From: Propionispora vibrioides
GTDB taxonomy: Bacteria; Bacillota; Negativicutes; Propionisporales; Propionisporaceae
Reading direction: 5' to 3'
Length of the DNA stretch: 64,000 nucleotides
Assembly (NCBI RefSeq): GCF_900110485.1
Contig: NZ_FODY01000022.1
Span: 1 to 64,000 of the forward strand
Part shown: one piece after another, positions 50,690 through 59,966 of the stretch
Layout of the letters: the number at the start of each line of letters is the position of its first letter
How positions within the stretch are numbered: position 1 is the stretch's first letter
The notes under the pieces: generated by a model
Database searches by the model: none
Seen by the model: only the letters and a program-made list of their open reading frames with translations
Told to the model about the DNA's origin: nothing
Position numbers and translations under genes: made by a program

Positions 50690-51808
50690 ATGGCACAGTA
50701 TAAAAGGATTACTTCTTATATTATTGTTGCTGTCATTGCCGCGTTGCTGGGCGGCGGCTTTGTCTGGGGTTACAGCAATAAGCTGGCTAAAAATACGCCG
50801 CAGGGCTCTGGCGGCAGTTCCGCCAATCTGGCTCAACTGCCATCCAACGGAGCTTCGATATCTGATGCCCGTAACACAGCGGTGGTTCGGGCCGCCCAGC
50901 AGGTAGGCCCGGCTGTGGTAGGGATCACCAATAAGGCTTATGCTAATGATTCTCGGGAAGGGAAAGTGCTGGTGGAACAGGGAACCGGTTCGGGTGTGAT
51001 TTTTGATGCCCAAGGGCATATTGCCACCAATTATCATGTAGTGCAGGAGGCCCAGGAAATCTCGGTATCGCTTTCTGACGGGCGGGTGGTAGACGGCAAA
51101 GTGCTGGGAACCGATCCGGCCACCGACCTGGCGGTTGTCAAAATTGACGCTGATAATCTGCCTGCTGCCACACTAGGTGATTCGGACAGCCTCTTGGTCG
51201 GCGAGCCGGCCATTGCTATTGGCAACCCACTGGGACTGGAGTTTAAAGGCAGCGTGACGGCCGGGGTAATCAGTGCGCTTAATCGTTCCATTGAAATCGG
51301 TGATCGGAAATTTAAGCTGATTCAGACCGATGCCGCCATTAACCCGGGCAATTCCGGCGGAGCCTTGGTCAATGCCGACGGGTTGGTCGTGGGGATTAAC
51401 AGTGCCAAAATCGCCGTAGCCGGTGTCGAAGGCATCGGATTCTCCATCCCGATTAATACCGCCCGCCCCATTTTGCAGTCGTTGATTGAGAAAGGGAAGG
51501 TAATCCGGCCCTATCTGGGCATTGGTGTATGGGATAAAAATTCGGCGGCTCAATACGGCTATAGCTTAAATATTGACAAAGGCGTCTACGTTGCCAAGCT
51601 CTACAAGAACGGAGCGGCCGCCAAGGCAGGCATCAAACAGGGCGATGTCATTTTGAAGGTGGCCGGCACCGACACCAATACCGTGGCCGATCTGCGTTCG
51701 GTTACTGATGCCCAGGCCGTAGGCAGCAGTGTGGAGGTGGTCATTCAGCGAAACGATAAAACGATGACCGTAACCGTAACTTTAGAAGAGATGCCGGAAC
51801 AGCAATAA
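50690..51808 (+). CDS. htrA: HtrA/DegP-like serine protease with PDZ domain
   Basis: 372 aa. N-terminal membrane anchor (about 8-28), trypsin-like domain with catalytic H116 (TNYHVV), D146 (DLAVVKID) and S222 (NPGNSGGAL), then one PDZ domain with GAAAKAGIKQGDVILKVAG. Acts on damaged proteins at the cell surface. Start ATG 50690 after AAGGGGG; the frame is open further upstream but overlaps walJ. rlmH starts just after the stop. Confidence 0.94.
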   Translation: MAQYKRITSYIIVAVIAALLGGGFVWGYSNKLAKNTPQGSGGSSANLAQLPSNGASISDARNTAVVRAAQQVGPAVVGITNKAYANDSREGKVLVEQGTGSGVIFDAQGHIATNYHVVQEAQEISVSLSDGRVVDGKVLGTDPATDLAVVKIDADNLPAATLGDSDSLLVGEPAIAIGNPLGLEFKGSVTAGVISALNRSIEIGDRKFKLIQTDAAINPGNSGGALVNADGLVVGINSAKIAVAGVEGIGFSIPINTARPILQSLIEKGKVIRPYLGIGVWDKNSAAQYGYSLNIDKGVYVAKLYKNGAAAKAGIKQGDVILKVAGTDTNTVADLRSVTDAQAVGSSVEVVIQRNDKTMTVTVTLEEMPEQQ

Positions 51809-51809
51809 A

Positions 51810-52289
51810 ATGAAAATCACTGTAGTTGCTGTAGGAAAAATAAAAGAAAAATATCTTACTGCCGGCATTGCCGAATTTGCTAAACGTTTGACTCCCTATT
51901 GCAAATTTAGTATTGTCGAAGTAGACGAAGAAAAAATGCCGGATAACCCCTCGGCGGCTGAAAAGGTCAAAGCCCTGGCCCGCGAAGGGGAACGGATGCT
52001 TAAATACATTAAGGCTGACAGCTACCTCATCGTACTGGATGTGGCCGGCAAACTGGCTTCATCGGAGGAACTGTCCGCTAAACTGGACCACCTGGCGCTC
52101 ACTGGCAAGAGTGATATCACCTTCGCCATCGGCGGCGCCTTCGGCTTGGCTGATAACATAAGGACAGCCGCTAACGAGCGACTGTCCTTTTCCAAGATGA
52201 CCTTTACCCACCAAATGATCCGCCTGCTGCTGACCGAACAAATCTACCGGGCGTTTAAGATCAGCCGGGGGGAACCGTATCACTGGTAA
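51810..52289 (+). CDS. rlmH: 23S rRNA (pseudouridine1915-N3)-methyltransferase RlmH
   Basis: 159 aa SPOUT methyltransferase acting on helix 69 of 23S rRNA. Hallmarks: the start KITVVAVGKIKEKYL, the SAM-knot region FAIGGAFGLADNI and the C-terminal YRAFKISRGEPYHW, which matches RlmH exactly. It begins one base after the htrA stop. A perfect terminator closes the walJ-htrA-rlmH unit. Confidence 0.97.
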   Translation: MKITVVAVGKIKEKYLTAGIAEFAKRLTPYCKFSIVEVDEEKMPDNPSAAEKVKALAREGERMLKYIKADSYLIVLDVAGKLASSEELSAKLDHLALTGKSDITFAIGGAFGLADNIRTAANERLSFSKMTFTHQMIRLLLTEQIYRAFKISRGEPYHW

Positions 52290-52305
52290 CGGTGCTGGTT
52301 TTTGA

Positions 52306-52343
52306 CCTCAAGTCCTGTTTTTGCAGGACTTGAGGTTTTTTTT
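52306..52343 (+). terminator. rlmH terminator
   Basis: CCTCAAGTCCTG / CAGGACTTGAGG, 6-base loop, eight T. Confidence 0.92.
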
Positions 52344-52496
52344 ATGCCTGGCTTTTAACCATAGGGAGGGTAACCGCCCTCATTGCCCTGCAACTAAGAA
52401 TGAGAAAAGTCGAAAAAAAAAGCTTGAAGTGTTAATTAAGACTAGTATACTGATAGTAACGGCGCCGTAAATAAATAGAAACGGAGAGATTTATTT

Positions 52497-52973
52497 ATGG
52501 AACAATTTAAATTAAGCTCAATAGGGACGATCCAAATCGATGATGATGGCATGAAGGTGGTATTGGATAGAGAATATATTCCGGCCATTACGAATCTAGC
52601 GGATTTTAAGTATATCAATGTACTATGGTGGTTTGATAAATATGATAGTGCCGCATCAAGGACAAAACTTATTGAAAAGAAGCCTTACAAAAATGCCCCG
52701 GAGGTATTAGGAACTTTTGCAACACGTTCTCCGGAACGGCCAAACCCTATAGGGGTTACCTGCAGCTATGTCACGTATGTTGATTATCAAAATGGTATTA
52801 TTGGCTTGGCCTATATGGATGCCGATCATGGTACGCCTGTTCTTGATATTAAGCCCTACATGCCCAGCCTTGACAGGGTAGAAGCGCCCTTAATGCCGGA
52901 ATGGTGCTCAAATTGGCCTAAAAATGTGGAAGATTCGGGAGAGTTTGATTGGAGTTCAGTCTTTAACTTTTAG
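52497..52973 (+). CDS. TrmO/TsaA-family tRNA methyltransferase-like protein
   Basis: 158 aa, TsaA/YaeB-like beta-barrel family. TrmO methylates N6-threonylcarbamoyladenosine at tRNA position 37. The signature FATRSPERPNPIGVT is present, as is LDIKPYMPSLD. It lacks the extra C-terminal domain of E. coli TrmO, as many short TsaA proteins do, so the substrate may differ. RBS CGGAGAG before ATG 52497. Confidence 0.85.
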   Translation: MEQFKLSSIGTIQIDDDGMKVVLDREYIPAITNLADFKYINVLWWFDKYDSAASRTKLIEKKPYKNAPEVLGTFATRSPERPNPIGVTCSYVTYVDYQNGIIGLAYMDADHGTPVLDIKPYMPSLDRVEAPLMPEWCSNWPKNVEDSGEFDWSSVFNF

Positions 52974-52988
52974 CTTATAATGGTAAAG

Positions 52989-53029
52989 AAAGTCCTCAAG
53001 TCTTGAAAACTTTAAGGCTTGAGGACTTT
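52989..53029 (+). terminator. Hairpin after the TrmO-like gene
   Basis: AAAGTCCTCAAG / CTTGAGGACTTT; related in sequence to the rlmH terminator (CCTCAAGTCCTG). No T run beyond TTT. The remaining 180 bp before istB hold no gene I can support. Confidence 0.6.
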
Positions 53030-53216
53030 CTGTTGCAAGTGGGAAAAAAGAGATTGTTTTCGTGGTCGAGAAGCAAGGGGAAACATCTATGTTCAGGCCG
53101 TCTATCTACTCGTCGATAAAAAGACAGGGACGGGAGTTTTGAATATTCTTGTTGAACGGTACCGGTCGTCCGGTGAGGTGGATACCGCCTGTCCGGACGC
53201 ACGATACCGCTAAAAA

Positions 53217-53993
53217 TTATTCGCTTAGCCTTTTATCCAAACCATAAACCTCTCTCATTGATAAATCTTTCGTTGGATCGACGCTTTCGATGTTAATCTT
53301 GTAGGCATCATGGACAATACGATCAAGAATGGCATCATCCAGTGGCGAATCATCACCGCCAAGCTGCTCATACCAACCTTCATGGCGGTATTGGGAGCAA
53401 AAAATCGTAGATGAGCGTTTCCTGCGTCGATGAAGGAGTTCAAAGATATCCTTTGCCTCATTCGGTGTTGGTTTTAAGAGTAACCATTCATCGATAATCA
53501 GAAGTACGGGATTGGAATATTTCTGCATGACCTTCTTGTAAGTGCCTTCATTTCTTGCATGCTCCAAGTCCAACAGGAGATCAGGAAGCCGAACGTACTG
53601 CGTTTTGTAATAGTGCTTGCAAGCTTCCATTCCGAAGGCATTGGCCAGATACGTCTTGCCGCAGCCGGTTGCGCCGGTAATGAAAACATTTCGGAATTCT
53701 GCGATGTACTCACAAGTTGCCAAGCGTTTAACCAGGTCTTTATTGATTTTTCGTCCAGATGAATAGTTGATTCCGATGATACTTGCATCAGGTTGCTCAA
53801 ACTCAGCACTTTTAATGAGTCTATGCAAGCGATTGTTTTTTCTTCTGGTGTATTCGATATCGACCATCATGCCTATGCGGTCTTCAAAGTCGATCTCCTT
53901 CATGTTAGGCTCAGATAGTTGCTGAAGGTAGGCTTCAGCCATTGCAGTCAAACGCATGCCTATCAGTTTATCAATGGTTGGATTATTGATCAT
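53217..53993 (-). CDS. istB: IS21-family helper ATPase IstB
   Basis: 258 aa, the AAA+ helper needed for IS21 transposition. Walker A TGATGCGKTYLANAFG, Walker B VLLIIDEWLL, plus the sensor FCSQYRHEGWYEQLG. Full length. Its start overlaps the istA end by 4 bp, the usual arrangement. With istA truncated, the element cannot move by itself. Confidence 0.93.
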   Translation of the reverse strand: MINNPTIDKLIGMRLTAMAEAYLQQLSEPNMKEIDFEDRIGMMVDIEYTRRKNNRLHRLIKSAEFEQPDASIIGINYSSGRKINKDLVKRLATCEYIAEFRNVFITGATGCGKTYLANAFGMEACKHYYKTQYVRLPDLLLDLEHARNEGTYKKVMQKYSNPVLLIIDEWLLLKPTPNEAKDIFELLHRRRKRSSTIFCSQYRHEGWYEQLGGDDSPLDDAILDRIVHDAYKINIESVDPTKDLSMREVYGLDKRLSE

Positions 53994-55306
53994 TGCCCTT
54001 TACCTCCATAGTAGTTTGCGCCCCGTGTCACGCCATAATGGTTCTTTGTGGGTTTTGCTGCGTCTGGCTTTGATGGCTCTTTTGTCCCGGTGGAAAGAAT
54101 GTTTTTGATACTCTTATAACTTGGACTTGCCGTATAACTCAAAGCTTTTTCACAAGCTGCTTCTAGGCGCGATTCTGAGTGCCTAGAAGCTAATTTAAGT
54201 AAACCCATGCAACTCTTATAGGTTTGTTGTTCCACGGAACTGGAGGATAAGATGGCAATAATGGATTTGTGGGTGCCAGGCCCAATTTTCTGTGCCCAAT
54301 GCTTGAAACGATCGCCGTTCCACTCCAAATACTTCTGGTGGTCGGGTGGCATGTGTTCCAAGAGGGTGCTGTATTGCCCCTTTCGACCATAAAGTCGCTT
54401 ATGGGATGCAACACGATTATGATTATAAAAGATTTCTAAAACCCTATCAGTAATCCTCACATCGACCTTGCGTTTGATATATTCATATGGTACGGAATAT
54501 AGCATTCCCTCAAGTGATATGTGATAATTGAACTGAACGGTGGCTTGTTTCCAATCCGCCAGTTCATAAGAGGTAACTGGTAGTGGGCTTAGGAACGGCA
54601 ACTCTTCGTGGTGGAAGAGACTCCACCGGCTACCTTCTTTCTTTTGAAACTCCTTTGAATTAAACACTTTAAGTTTTTCTCGGATTGCAGTATTAAGTTC
54701 TACCAACGAGAAGAATTGCTCATTTCTGAGTGCAGCAGTAATCCAAGTAGAAATGTTGCCAACGGTACCCTCGACACTTGCTTTATCTTTAGGTTTCCGA
54801 ACCCTGGCTGGGATTATTGCTGTATTATAGTGCTCCGCCATTTCGTGATAAGTGACATTGAGCTTGGGTGTATACCAATCTTTCGTATGAACCACAGCAG
54901 TTTTACAGTTATCAGGAACAAGAATTTTAGCGGTACCGCCGAAAAGGTTGTACATATGGACGTGTGCTGTAATCCAAGCCCTCTGCTTTTCATTGATAAA
55001 TGCTTCAACATAAGCGTACTGACTATAGGTCATAACACCAACAAAGAGAAATGCCTCAGTAATTTCTCCTGTATCAGGATCAATAATCTTGGCGGGATCT
55101 CCCGCCCAGTCCACTTCGATCTGTTCGCCAGGTTTGCGGCTAATGTGCATGGTTGCGCGACGCTTTTGTTCATCAAGCTGAATGTAATGACAAAACTGTG
55201 AATACATCAGAGATTCTTCATCGTTAAGTCGACATTCTTCCATATACTCAGTCCAGAGCAACTTTTTACTGACACCATTTTTCAATAGTTCGTTACGAAC
55301 GTAGAA
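53990..55306 (-). pseudogene. istA: IS21-family transposase IstA, N-terminally truncated
   Basis: The DDE catalytic core is present: EVDWAGD, VPDNCKTAV and the Glu in KDKASVEGTVG, plus the C-terminal beta-barrel. The longest frame starts only at a TTG (55285); recognisable family sequence (YVRNELLKNGVS) goes on to 55306, where an in-frame TAA occurs. About 80-90 N-terminal residues, including the helix-turn-helix that binds the IS ends, are missing. The break lies five bases from the family C repeat at 55312, so the deletion or insertion occurred at that junction. Confidence 0.85.
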
Positions 55307-55311
55307 TTATC

Positions 55312-55425
55312 GGGGACGGTCCATTCGATTCATAGAATGTAAGTATATAAATATAACTATATAACTATACAAATTTAACGAGAGATTATCTAAGCCAGAT
55401 AATTAGACTCAATGGTACCGTCCCC
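55312..55425. repeat. Family C (REP-like) inverted-repeat element
   Basis: 114 bp, A+T-rich, with ends GGGGACGGTCCATT and AATGGTACCGTCCCC. Inner stem ATTATCT/AGATAAT. Similar GGGGACGGT ends are known from REP-type repeats in clostridial genomes (general recollection, not checked). A partial relative lies at 61978-62046. Confidence 0.7.
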
Positions 55426-55437
55426 TGTAGGGTGTAG

Positions 55438-55473
55438 AAGCGGCAAGGTTCAGGATACTGAACTTTGCCGCTT
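55438..55473. terminator. Hairpin after the LysR gene
   Basis: AAGCGGCAAGGTTC / GAACTTTGCCGCTT with one bulge; no clean T run. Confidence 0.45.
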
Positions 55474-55516
55474 GGCGGTTTGTAGTATTTGTAGGCTATC
55501 TATATGCTGTGGCGGT

Positions 55517-56398
55517 TCATGGTGTAAGTATGGTATTTTCTACATAGGCCTTGAAATGTGTTGCAGCAGGCGACATATAGCTATTTGTTCGCCATACCAT
55601 TTGAATTACTGTTAAACAATGAGGAATACGGACACGAATAATTGAGATTTTTTGCATATCGAGTCCTGGTATAAAGGGGATTAAAGCAACGCCGTACTTA
55701 GCTCCGACAAGTCCGGCAATGGTTCTTTCCTCAAATGCCTCGAAAGAGATCTTTGGATGAAAGCCAGCATCCCGGCAAAAATCCACAACTATATCATGGA
55801 GTGCTGTTTCAGGTTTATAAAGAACAAATGGATCATTGGCCACTTCGCACAAATCAACTTGCTCCTTAGTGGCAAGTCTATGATCTTTATGAACAATTAA
55901 AAATAGCTCTTGTTTCATGATGGGGATTGAACTCAAAGTCTCCATTGGCTCTTGCTGCGTACAAAAACCAATATCTATTGTTGTAGACTCTAATTGGCTT
56001 AGAATTCTCTTTGTGGTATCTTGGTTCAACTGAAATTTAATCCCGGGCGCCTGTTTCTGAAAAGCACTAATCAGATCTGGAACAAAACTTGAGCCAAGTG
56101 GCTGAATGAAGGCAATTAAGATCGTGCCATGAGAAGGATCGATCATATTGTGTATTTCTTTCTGAGCATCTAGCAGTTCTTTTAAAGCAATATCAACATG
56201 TCTGAGGAAAACTTCTCCGTAACGGTTTAAGACCACACCTCGACTTTTACGTTCAAATAATGGAATGCCTAGTTCTTCTTCCATTCGAGCTATTGACCTG
56301 CTCAGGGCAGATTGCGACAGAGCTAAGTCATCTGCGGCCTTTGTAAAATTGCGTTTGTTGGCAAGCGTCTGAAAGTATTTAAGTTGATGTAAGTCCAT
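55517..56398 (-). CDS. LysR-family transcription regulator
   Basis: 293 aa. N-terminal winged HTH (MDLHQLKYFQTLANKRNFT, then AADDLALSQSALSRSIARM), then a periplasmic-binding-like effector domain (ILIAFIQPLGSSFVPDL). Transcribed away from an MFS transporter gene with 110-130 bp between; the usual arrangement is control of that neighbour and autorepression. Effector unknown. Base composition is more A+T-rich than in the genes before 52 kb. Confidence 0.92.
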   Translation of the reverse strand: MDLHQLKYFQTLANKRNFTKAADDLALSQSALSRSIARMEEELGIPLFERKSRGVVLNRYGEVFLRHVDIALKELLDAQKEIHNMIDPSHGTILIAFIQPLGSSFVPDLISAFQKQAPGIKFQLNQDTTKRILSQLESTTIDIGFCTQQEPMETLSSIPIMKQELFLIVHKDHRLATKEQVDLCEVANDPFVLYKPETALHDIVVDFCRDAGFHPKISFEAFEERTIAGLVGAKYGVALIPFIPGLDMQKISIIRVRIPHCLTVIQMVWRTNSYMSPAATHFKAYVENTILTP

Positions 56399-56442
56399 GG
56401 AAATGCACCTCTGATAAAATAGTGATATTACAATTATGCATT

Positions 56443-56479
56443 AAAGCCATGCAAAAGACAATTAGTTATGCATGGCTTT
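56443..56479. promoter_or_regulatory. Inverted repeat between the LysR and MFS genes
   Basis: AAAGCCATGCA and TGCATGGCTTT, 11-bp perfect arms with about 14 bp between, in the divergent promoter region. A likely LysR-regulator binding site (inference). Confidence 0.55.
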
Positions 56480-56527
56480 TTGATGTATAATGAACAAGCC
56501 GCATAAAACATGTATGGAGTGATTAAC

Positions 56528-57730
56528 TTGAACAACGAGAATTTATGGACTAAGAATTTTATTAGCATAACTTTCCTCAGCTTTAGTATTTTTTTTGCCT
56601 TTTATATATTACTTGCAATCCTTCCCTTATATATGCTAGGCTCACTTAATGCTAGCACAGATAAAGTAGATCTAATGGTTACGTTATTTCTAGGGGCGGC
56701 TATACTCATTCGACCTTTTGCGGGGCAATGGGTGGGTAGGTGGTCTCAGAAAAAGATCTTAATGTATTCAACTATTGCATTTTTTGCATCTACGCTTCTA
56801 TATCCCTTTGCAACGAATATTAAGGCATTGCTTATTCTGCGTGGTTTTCATGGTCTGGCATTTGGTGTTATTACGACTGTAAAAGGCACTATCTGTGCTG
56901 AAATCATTCCGCCTTCTAGACGTGGTGAAGGTTTAAGCTATTTCTCACTGGCTATGTGTCTGGCCATGGTATTAGGGCCATATATCGGGCTGACTCTTGC
57001 TAATAGTAATTCTTACAATATTGCTTTTGCGATTTGTATGGGTATTTCAGCTGCAAATATTGGCCTTGTTATTATCACGAGAATTCCACAAGAGGCTAAA
57101 GAACAGAAAGAGATGTTAAGGGAGAGTAAATTTTCCTGGAATGACCTCTTCGATAAAAATGCAGCGCCATTTGCTTGTGCAATATTTATTTTAGCATGTG
57201 CCTATTCAGGTATTTCAGCCTTTCTAGCGCTGTACGCGAAAGAAATAGGCCTGGTAAAAGTAGCCAGTTATTTCTTCCTTGTTTATGCAGCATTTATGAT
57301 GGTTTCCCGTCCATTTACGGGACGATGGTGTGATAGATTGGGCAGTAAAGTTATCATTTATCCTTGTTTGGCCCTCTTTGCGGTAGGAATGCTTTTATTA
57401 AGCCTGGCTCATTCAAGTGTACTAATTTTATTGGCTGGGGCTATCATTGGTATTGGTTATGGTTCTGTAACACCAGTATTTCAAACGCAAATTATTAATT
57501 CAGTTGAACGTCATAGAGTTGGAATCGCAAATTCCTTATTCTTTAATTCGATGGACGCGGGTATGGCTATTGGTGCGTATGTATTGGGTATTATAGCGGG
57601 CTCTTTTGGCTATGGTGGTATTTATATGACGGGATTTATTTTGATTGTGGCCGCTACACTGCAGTACTTTGTTCTAACTTCCAGAGTGAAGTCCGAGCCG
57701 TTCTTAAAAGAGGAAGAATTTGCAGAATAA
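56528..57730 (+). CDS. MFS transporter
   Basis: About 400 aa, 12 helices. MFS loop motif near residue 73 (GQWVGRWSQKKILMYST) and a second-half copy (RPFTGRWCDRLGSKVI). Resembles drug or metabolite exporters. Start TTG 56528 follows GGAGTG by 7 bp; ATG 56510 has no ribosome site but is in frame. The Usp gene follows 14 bp downstream. Substrate unknown. Confidence 0.88.
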   Translation: MNNENLWTKNFISITFLSFSIFFAFYILLAILPLYMLGSLNASTDKVDLMVTLFLGAAILIRPFAGQWVGRWSQKKILMYSTIAFFASTLLYPFATNIKALLILRGFHGLAFGVITTVKGTICAEIIPPSRRGEGLSYFSLAMCLAMVLGPYIGLTLANSNSYNIAFAICMGISAANIGLVIITRIPQEAKEQKEMLRESKFSWNDLFDKNAAPFACAIFILACAYSGISAFLALYAKEIGLVKVASYFFLVYAAFMMVSRPFTGRWCDRLGSKVIIYPCLALFAVGMLLLSLAHSSVLILLAGAIIGIGYGSVTPVFQTQIINSVERHRVGIANSLFFNSMDAGMAIGAYVLGIIAGSFGYGGIYMTGFILIVAATLQYFVLTSRVKSEPFLKEEEFAE

Positions 57731-57744
57731 TAAATTAAAGAAAC

Positions 57745-58191
57745 ATGAGTGAAGGCATGTTTAGTAAAATTTTAGTTCCTGTTGACGGGTCGACGGAAGC
57801 GATAGAGGCGGTAAAATTTGCTAGGAAAATTGCTGAGAAATTTAGCAGTGCTGTAACCTTGATTCATATCATTCAACATGCGGCGTACATTGATTCAGAC
57901 GCTCATTCGATGGTAAGCTCCATAATTAAAAGCTTGGATGAGCGAGGTAATCAAGTGCTTGCACAAGCATTAGAATTTTATCAGGACTATGAAGGTCGAG
58001 TAGCAACATGCATCGAACATGGTCATCCGGGTGTAAAAATAACGGAAATCAGTAAGGAGCAAAATTATTCATTAATCGTTATGGGACGGCGCGGTATGAG
58101 TGATATCGGTAAGCTTTTAATAGGCAGCGTTAGCAATTACGTACTTCATTATGCTGACTGCCCAACCTTAATCATTCGCGGGCATAAATAG
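57745..58191 (+). CDS. Universal stress protein UspA family
   Basis: 148 aa. Start FSKILVPVDGSTEAIEAV and the ATP-binding loop VMGRRGMSDIGKLLIGSVSNYVL (G-x2-G-x9-G-S/T type), so it probably binds ATP. Probably co-transcribed with the MFS gene. The ribosome site is weak. Confidence 0.9.
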   Translation: MSEGMFSKILVPVDGSTEAIEAVKFARKIAEKFSSAVTLIHIIQHAAYIDSDAHSMVSSIIKSLDERGNQVLAQALEFYQDYEGRVATCIEHGHPGVKITEISKEQNYSLIVMGRRGMSDIGKLLIGSVSNYVLHYADCPTLIIRGHK

Positions 58192-58841
58192 GGTATAGTT
58201 TAACTAAAACCGCGAAATGTAAATCAGAGGTTAAATGCTTTCAAGTGATCCCGGGTTTTAGTGAGATCAATGTCACAGACTGATACTATTGCCGTTCCGC
58301 TACACTTTCATTACGTTAATTATTGAGTTAGATACGATATGTCGGAAAGTATCTGTATCCAAGAACTTAATACCGTTAATTTCAAGGATATAGTTGCCAG
58401 TCTTTAATCCAATTTGCTCAGCCAGAGACCTTGCAGCAATATCAACACTCACAATATAAAATCCTATATCAAAATATTGAGGGCAATGAGGGCGATTTCA
58501 TTGCCCTTTCCAGCACCGTTTGACCCGATACGGAGAACCTGTACCATTGGTAAAGGTGAAAAATGGCCTCAATCCTTCCCAATGCGGGGTTAGAGGAACT
58601 TTTTTGCGGACCTAAGCGAGAAGAAAATATAAGTATCCTGATCGCCTTACAAATGTGGAAAGTCAATGCATTTTTGGGAGACGGAAAAGTCGGTAGCGTT
58701 TCAACACTGCCGACTTTTCCGTCCCAGGGGCATCTCTGTCGACATTGTTGAAAACTGATGCATAACCCAGTATAATTTAAATGGCATTCACACTTGGCGA
58801 ATCCTGTGAAGTAGTAGATTAAATAGATAGGCGGATAGGTT
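58192..58841. other. 650-bp region with remnants and hairpins
   Basis: No intact gene. It holds a PDZ-domain remnant (58300-58480, minus), a CCTCAATCC/GGGGTTAGAGG hairpin (58567-58596), a strong hairpin GACGGAAAAGTCGG / CCGACTTTTCCGTC (58682-58725), and a TATAAT (about 58773) that may serve the radical SAM gene. Confidence 0.5.
58300..58480 (-). pseudogene. Remnant of a PDZ-domain gene
   Basis: The minus strand reads, in one frame ending at a TAG (58300-58302), a PDZ-like stretch: IAARSLAEQIGLKTGN, then YILEINGIKFLDTDTF. This matches the GLKxGDxILEING pattern of PDZ domains in HtrA or S41 proteases. No start codon with a ribosome site and no catalytic domain remain. About 57 residues are readable. 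Confidence 0.5.
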
Positions 58842-59966
58842 ATGAAAATTTCCAAAAGCGATGCGTTGATATGGTTTGATTTTTTTTCACAATTGTCTGA
58901 GGACGAGGAAGTTAGTGTAAAACATGAAGAAATTATTTACGCTACCTTTGCGCAAATTGAGGCAGCAGTTGATCATCGAAATGATAGGTTGATGTCGGAA
59001 ATTAAAGGTTTAAAAACTTTGGAAAACAGAACTATTTTTGTGGGGAATGAAAGCAAATTTCCCCTAGGATGTCGTTCTTGTCTGTTGGGAACTGGGTTGA
59101 GTGCAATTAGGAAAACGAACAAATGTAATTTAGAATGTAAGTTCTGTTATAATTATGGTGAGCTAGACGCTATTCATCCGGTTGGCGAGGGTCTGTGGGA
59201 AATTGGCGGCACAAAATTTTACGAGAAGGATATTGATTTGCTTCTTTCTATTCAGCAAAAACCTACTGGTATTTCCTACGTTTATTTAGAGCCTTTTATG
59301 GAAATTGAAAAATATTATACGATTATAAAGAAATTTAGTGATGCTCAAATTCATCAGCATTTATACACAAATGGCACGTTAGCCACAGAAGAGACATTGA
59401 AAGCATTAGGGGAAGCCGGCCTTGATGAGATACGTTTCAACCTGGGTGCTTCTAACTGTTCGGACAAAGTTATTGGAAATATTGGATTAGCGAAAAAATA
59501 TATTAAAAGTGTAGGCATTGAAACCCCAATGACTCCGGAGTTTTTCGAAGCATTTTTTAAGAAAAAGCAAGCAATCTTCGAAACAAAACTCGATTTCATC
59601 AATTGCGCCGAATTACATTTAAATGAGAATAACATAGGCAATTACTATGGAGAAAATATGTATATTTCCCGACATGGCTATATATCCCCAATTTGGAGCA
59701 GGGAATTAACTTTGAAATTCATGAAAATAGCCGAGGAAGAAAACTGGGATTTAGCCATTCATGATTGCTCAAACTATACAAAATTTGCAAGAGGTTTAAA
59801 CTTGAGCAGCAAAGAGGGTATGTGGTTCGGCGCCAGTAATTATGCCTGTGAATTTTCTATGATTCCATACGAAATATTTATACCGATACTGAATGATGAC
59901 AGTTTCCAATTTTTAAATGAAGAAGAATTGCCTGATGACTATAAACCGGAAATTATAGATTTTTAG
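58842..59966 (+). CDS. Radical SAM protein of unknown product
   Basis: 374 aa. The radical SAM cluster C95-x3-C99-x2-C102 (KCNLECKFCYNYGEL) is preceded by another pair, C77-x2-C80 in GCRSCLLGTG. Later features are typical of the TIM barrel (YLEPFMEIEKYY, HLYTNGTLATEETLKALG, EIRFNLGASN). No SPASM or B12 domain is clear. RBS GATAGGCGG upstream is modest. Neighbours are a gene remnant and a DHA2 exporter, so a modified metabolite or peptide is possible, but nothing names the substrate. Confidence 0.8.
   Translation: MKISKSDALIWFDFFSQLSEDEEVSVKHEEIIYATFAQIEAAVDHRNDRLMSEIKGLKTLENRTIFVGNESKFPLGCRSCLLGTGLSAIRKTNKCNLECKFCYNYGELDAIHPVGEGLWEIGGTKFYEKDIDLLLSIQQKPTGISYVYLEPFMEIEKYYTIIKKFSDAQIHQHLYTNGTLATEETLKALGEAGLDEIRFNLGASNCSDKVIGNIGLAKKYIKSVGIETPMTPEFFEAFFKKKQAIFETKLDFINCAELHLNENNIGNYYGENMYISRHGYISPIWSRELTLKFMKIAEEENWDLAIHDCSNYTKFARGLNLSSKEGMWFGASNYACEFSMIPYEIFIPILNDDSFQFLNEEELPDDYKPEIIDF

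Noticed and set aside
53019-53213. 64-aa ORF between the TrmO-like gene and istB
   Set aside because: Starts inside a hairpin, has no ribosome site and no recognisable motif; might be a relic but cannot be supported.
58469-58855. Minus-strand ORF of 128 aa
   Set aside because: It spans strong hairpins and the promoter region of the radical SAM gene and resembles no protein family.
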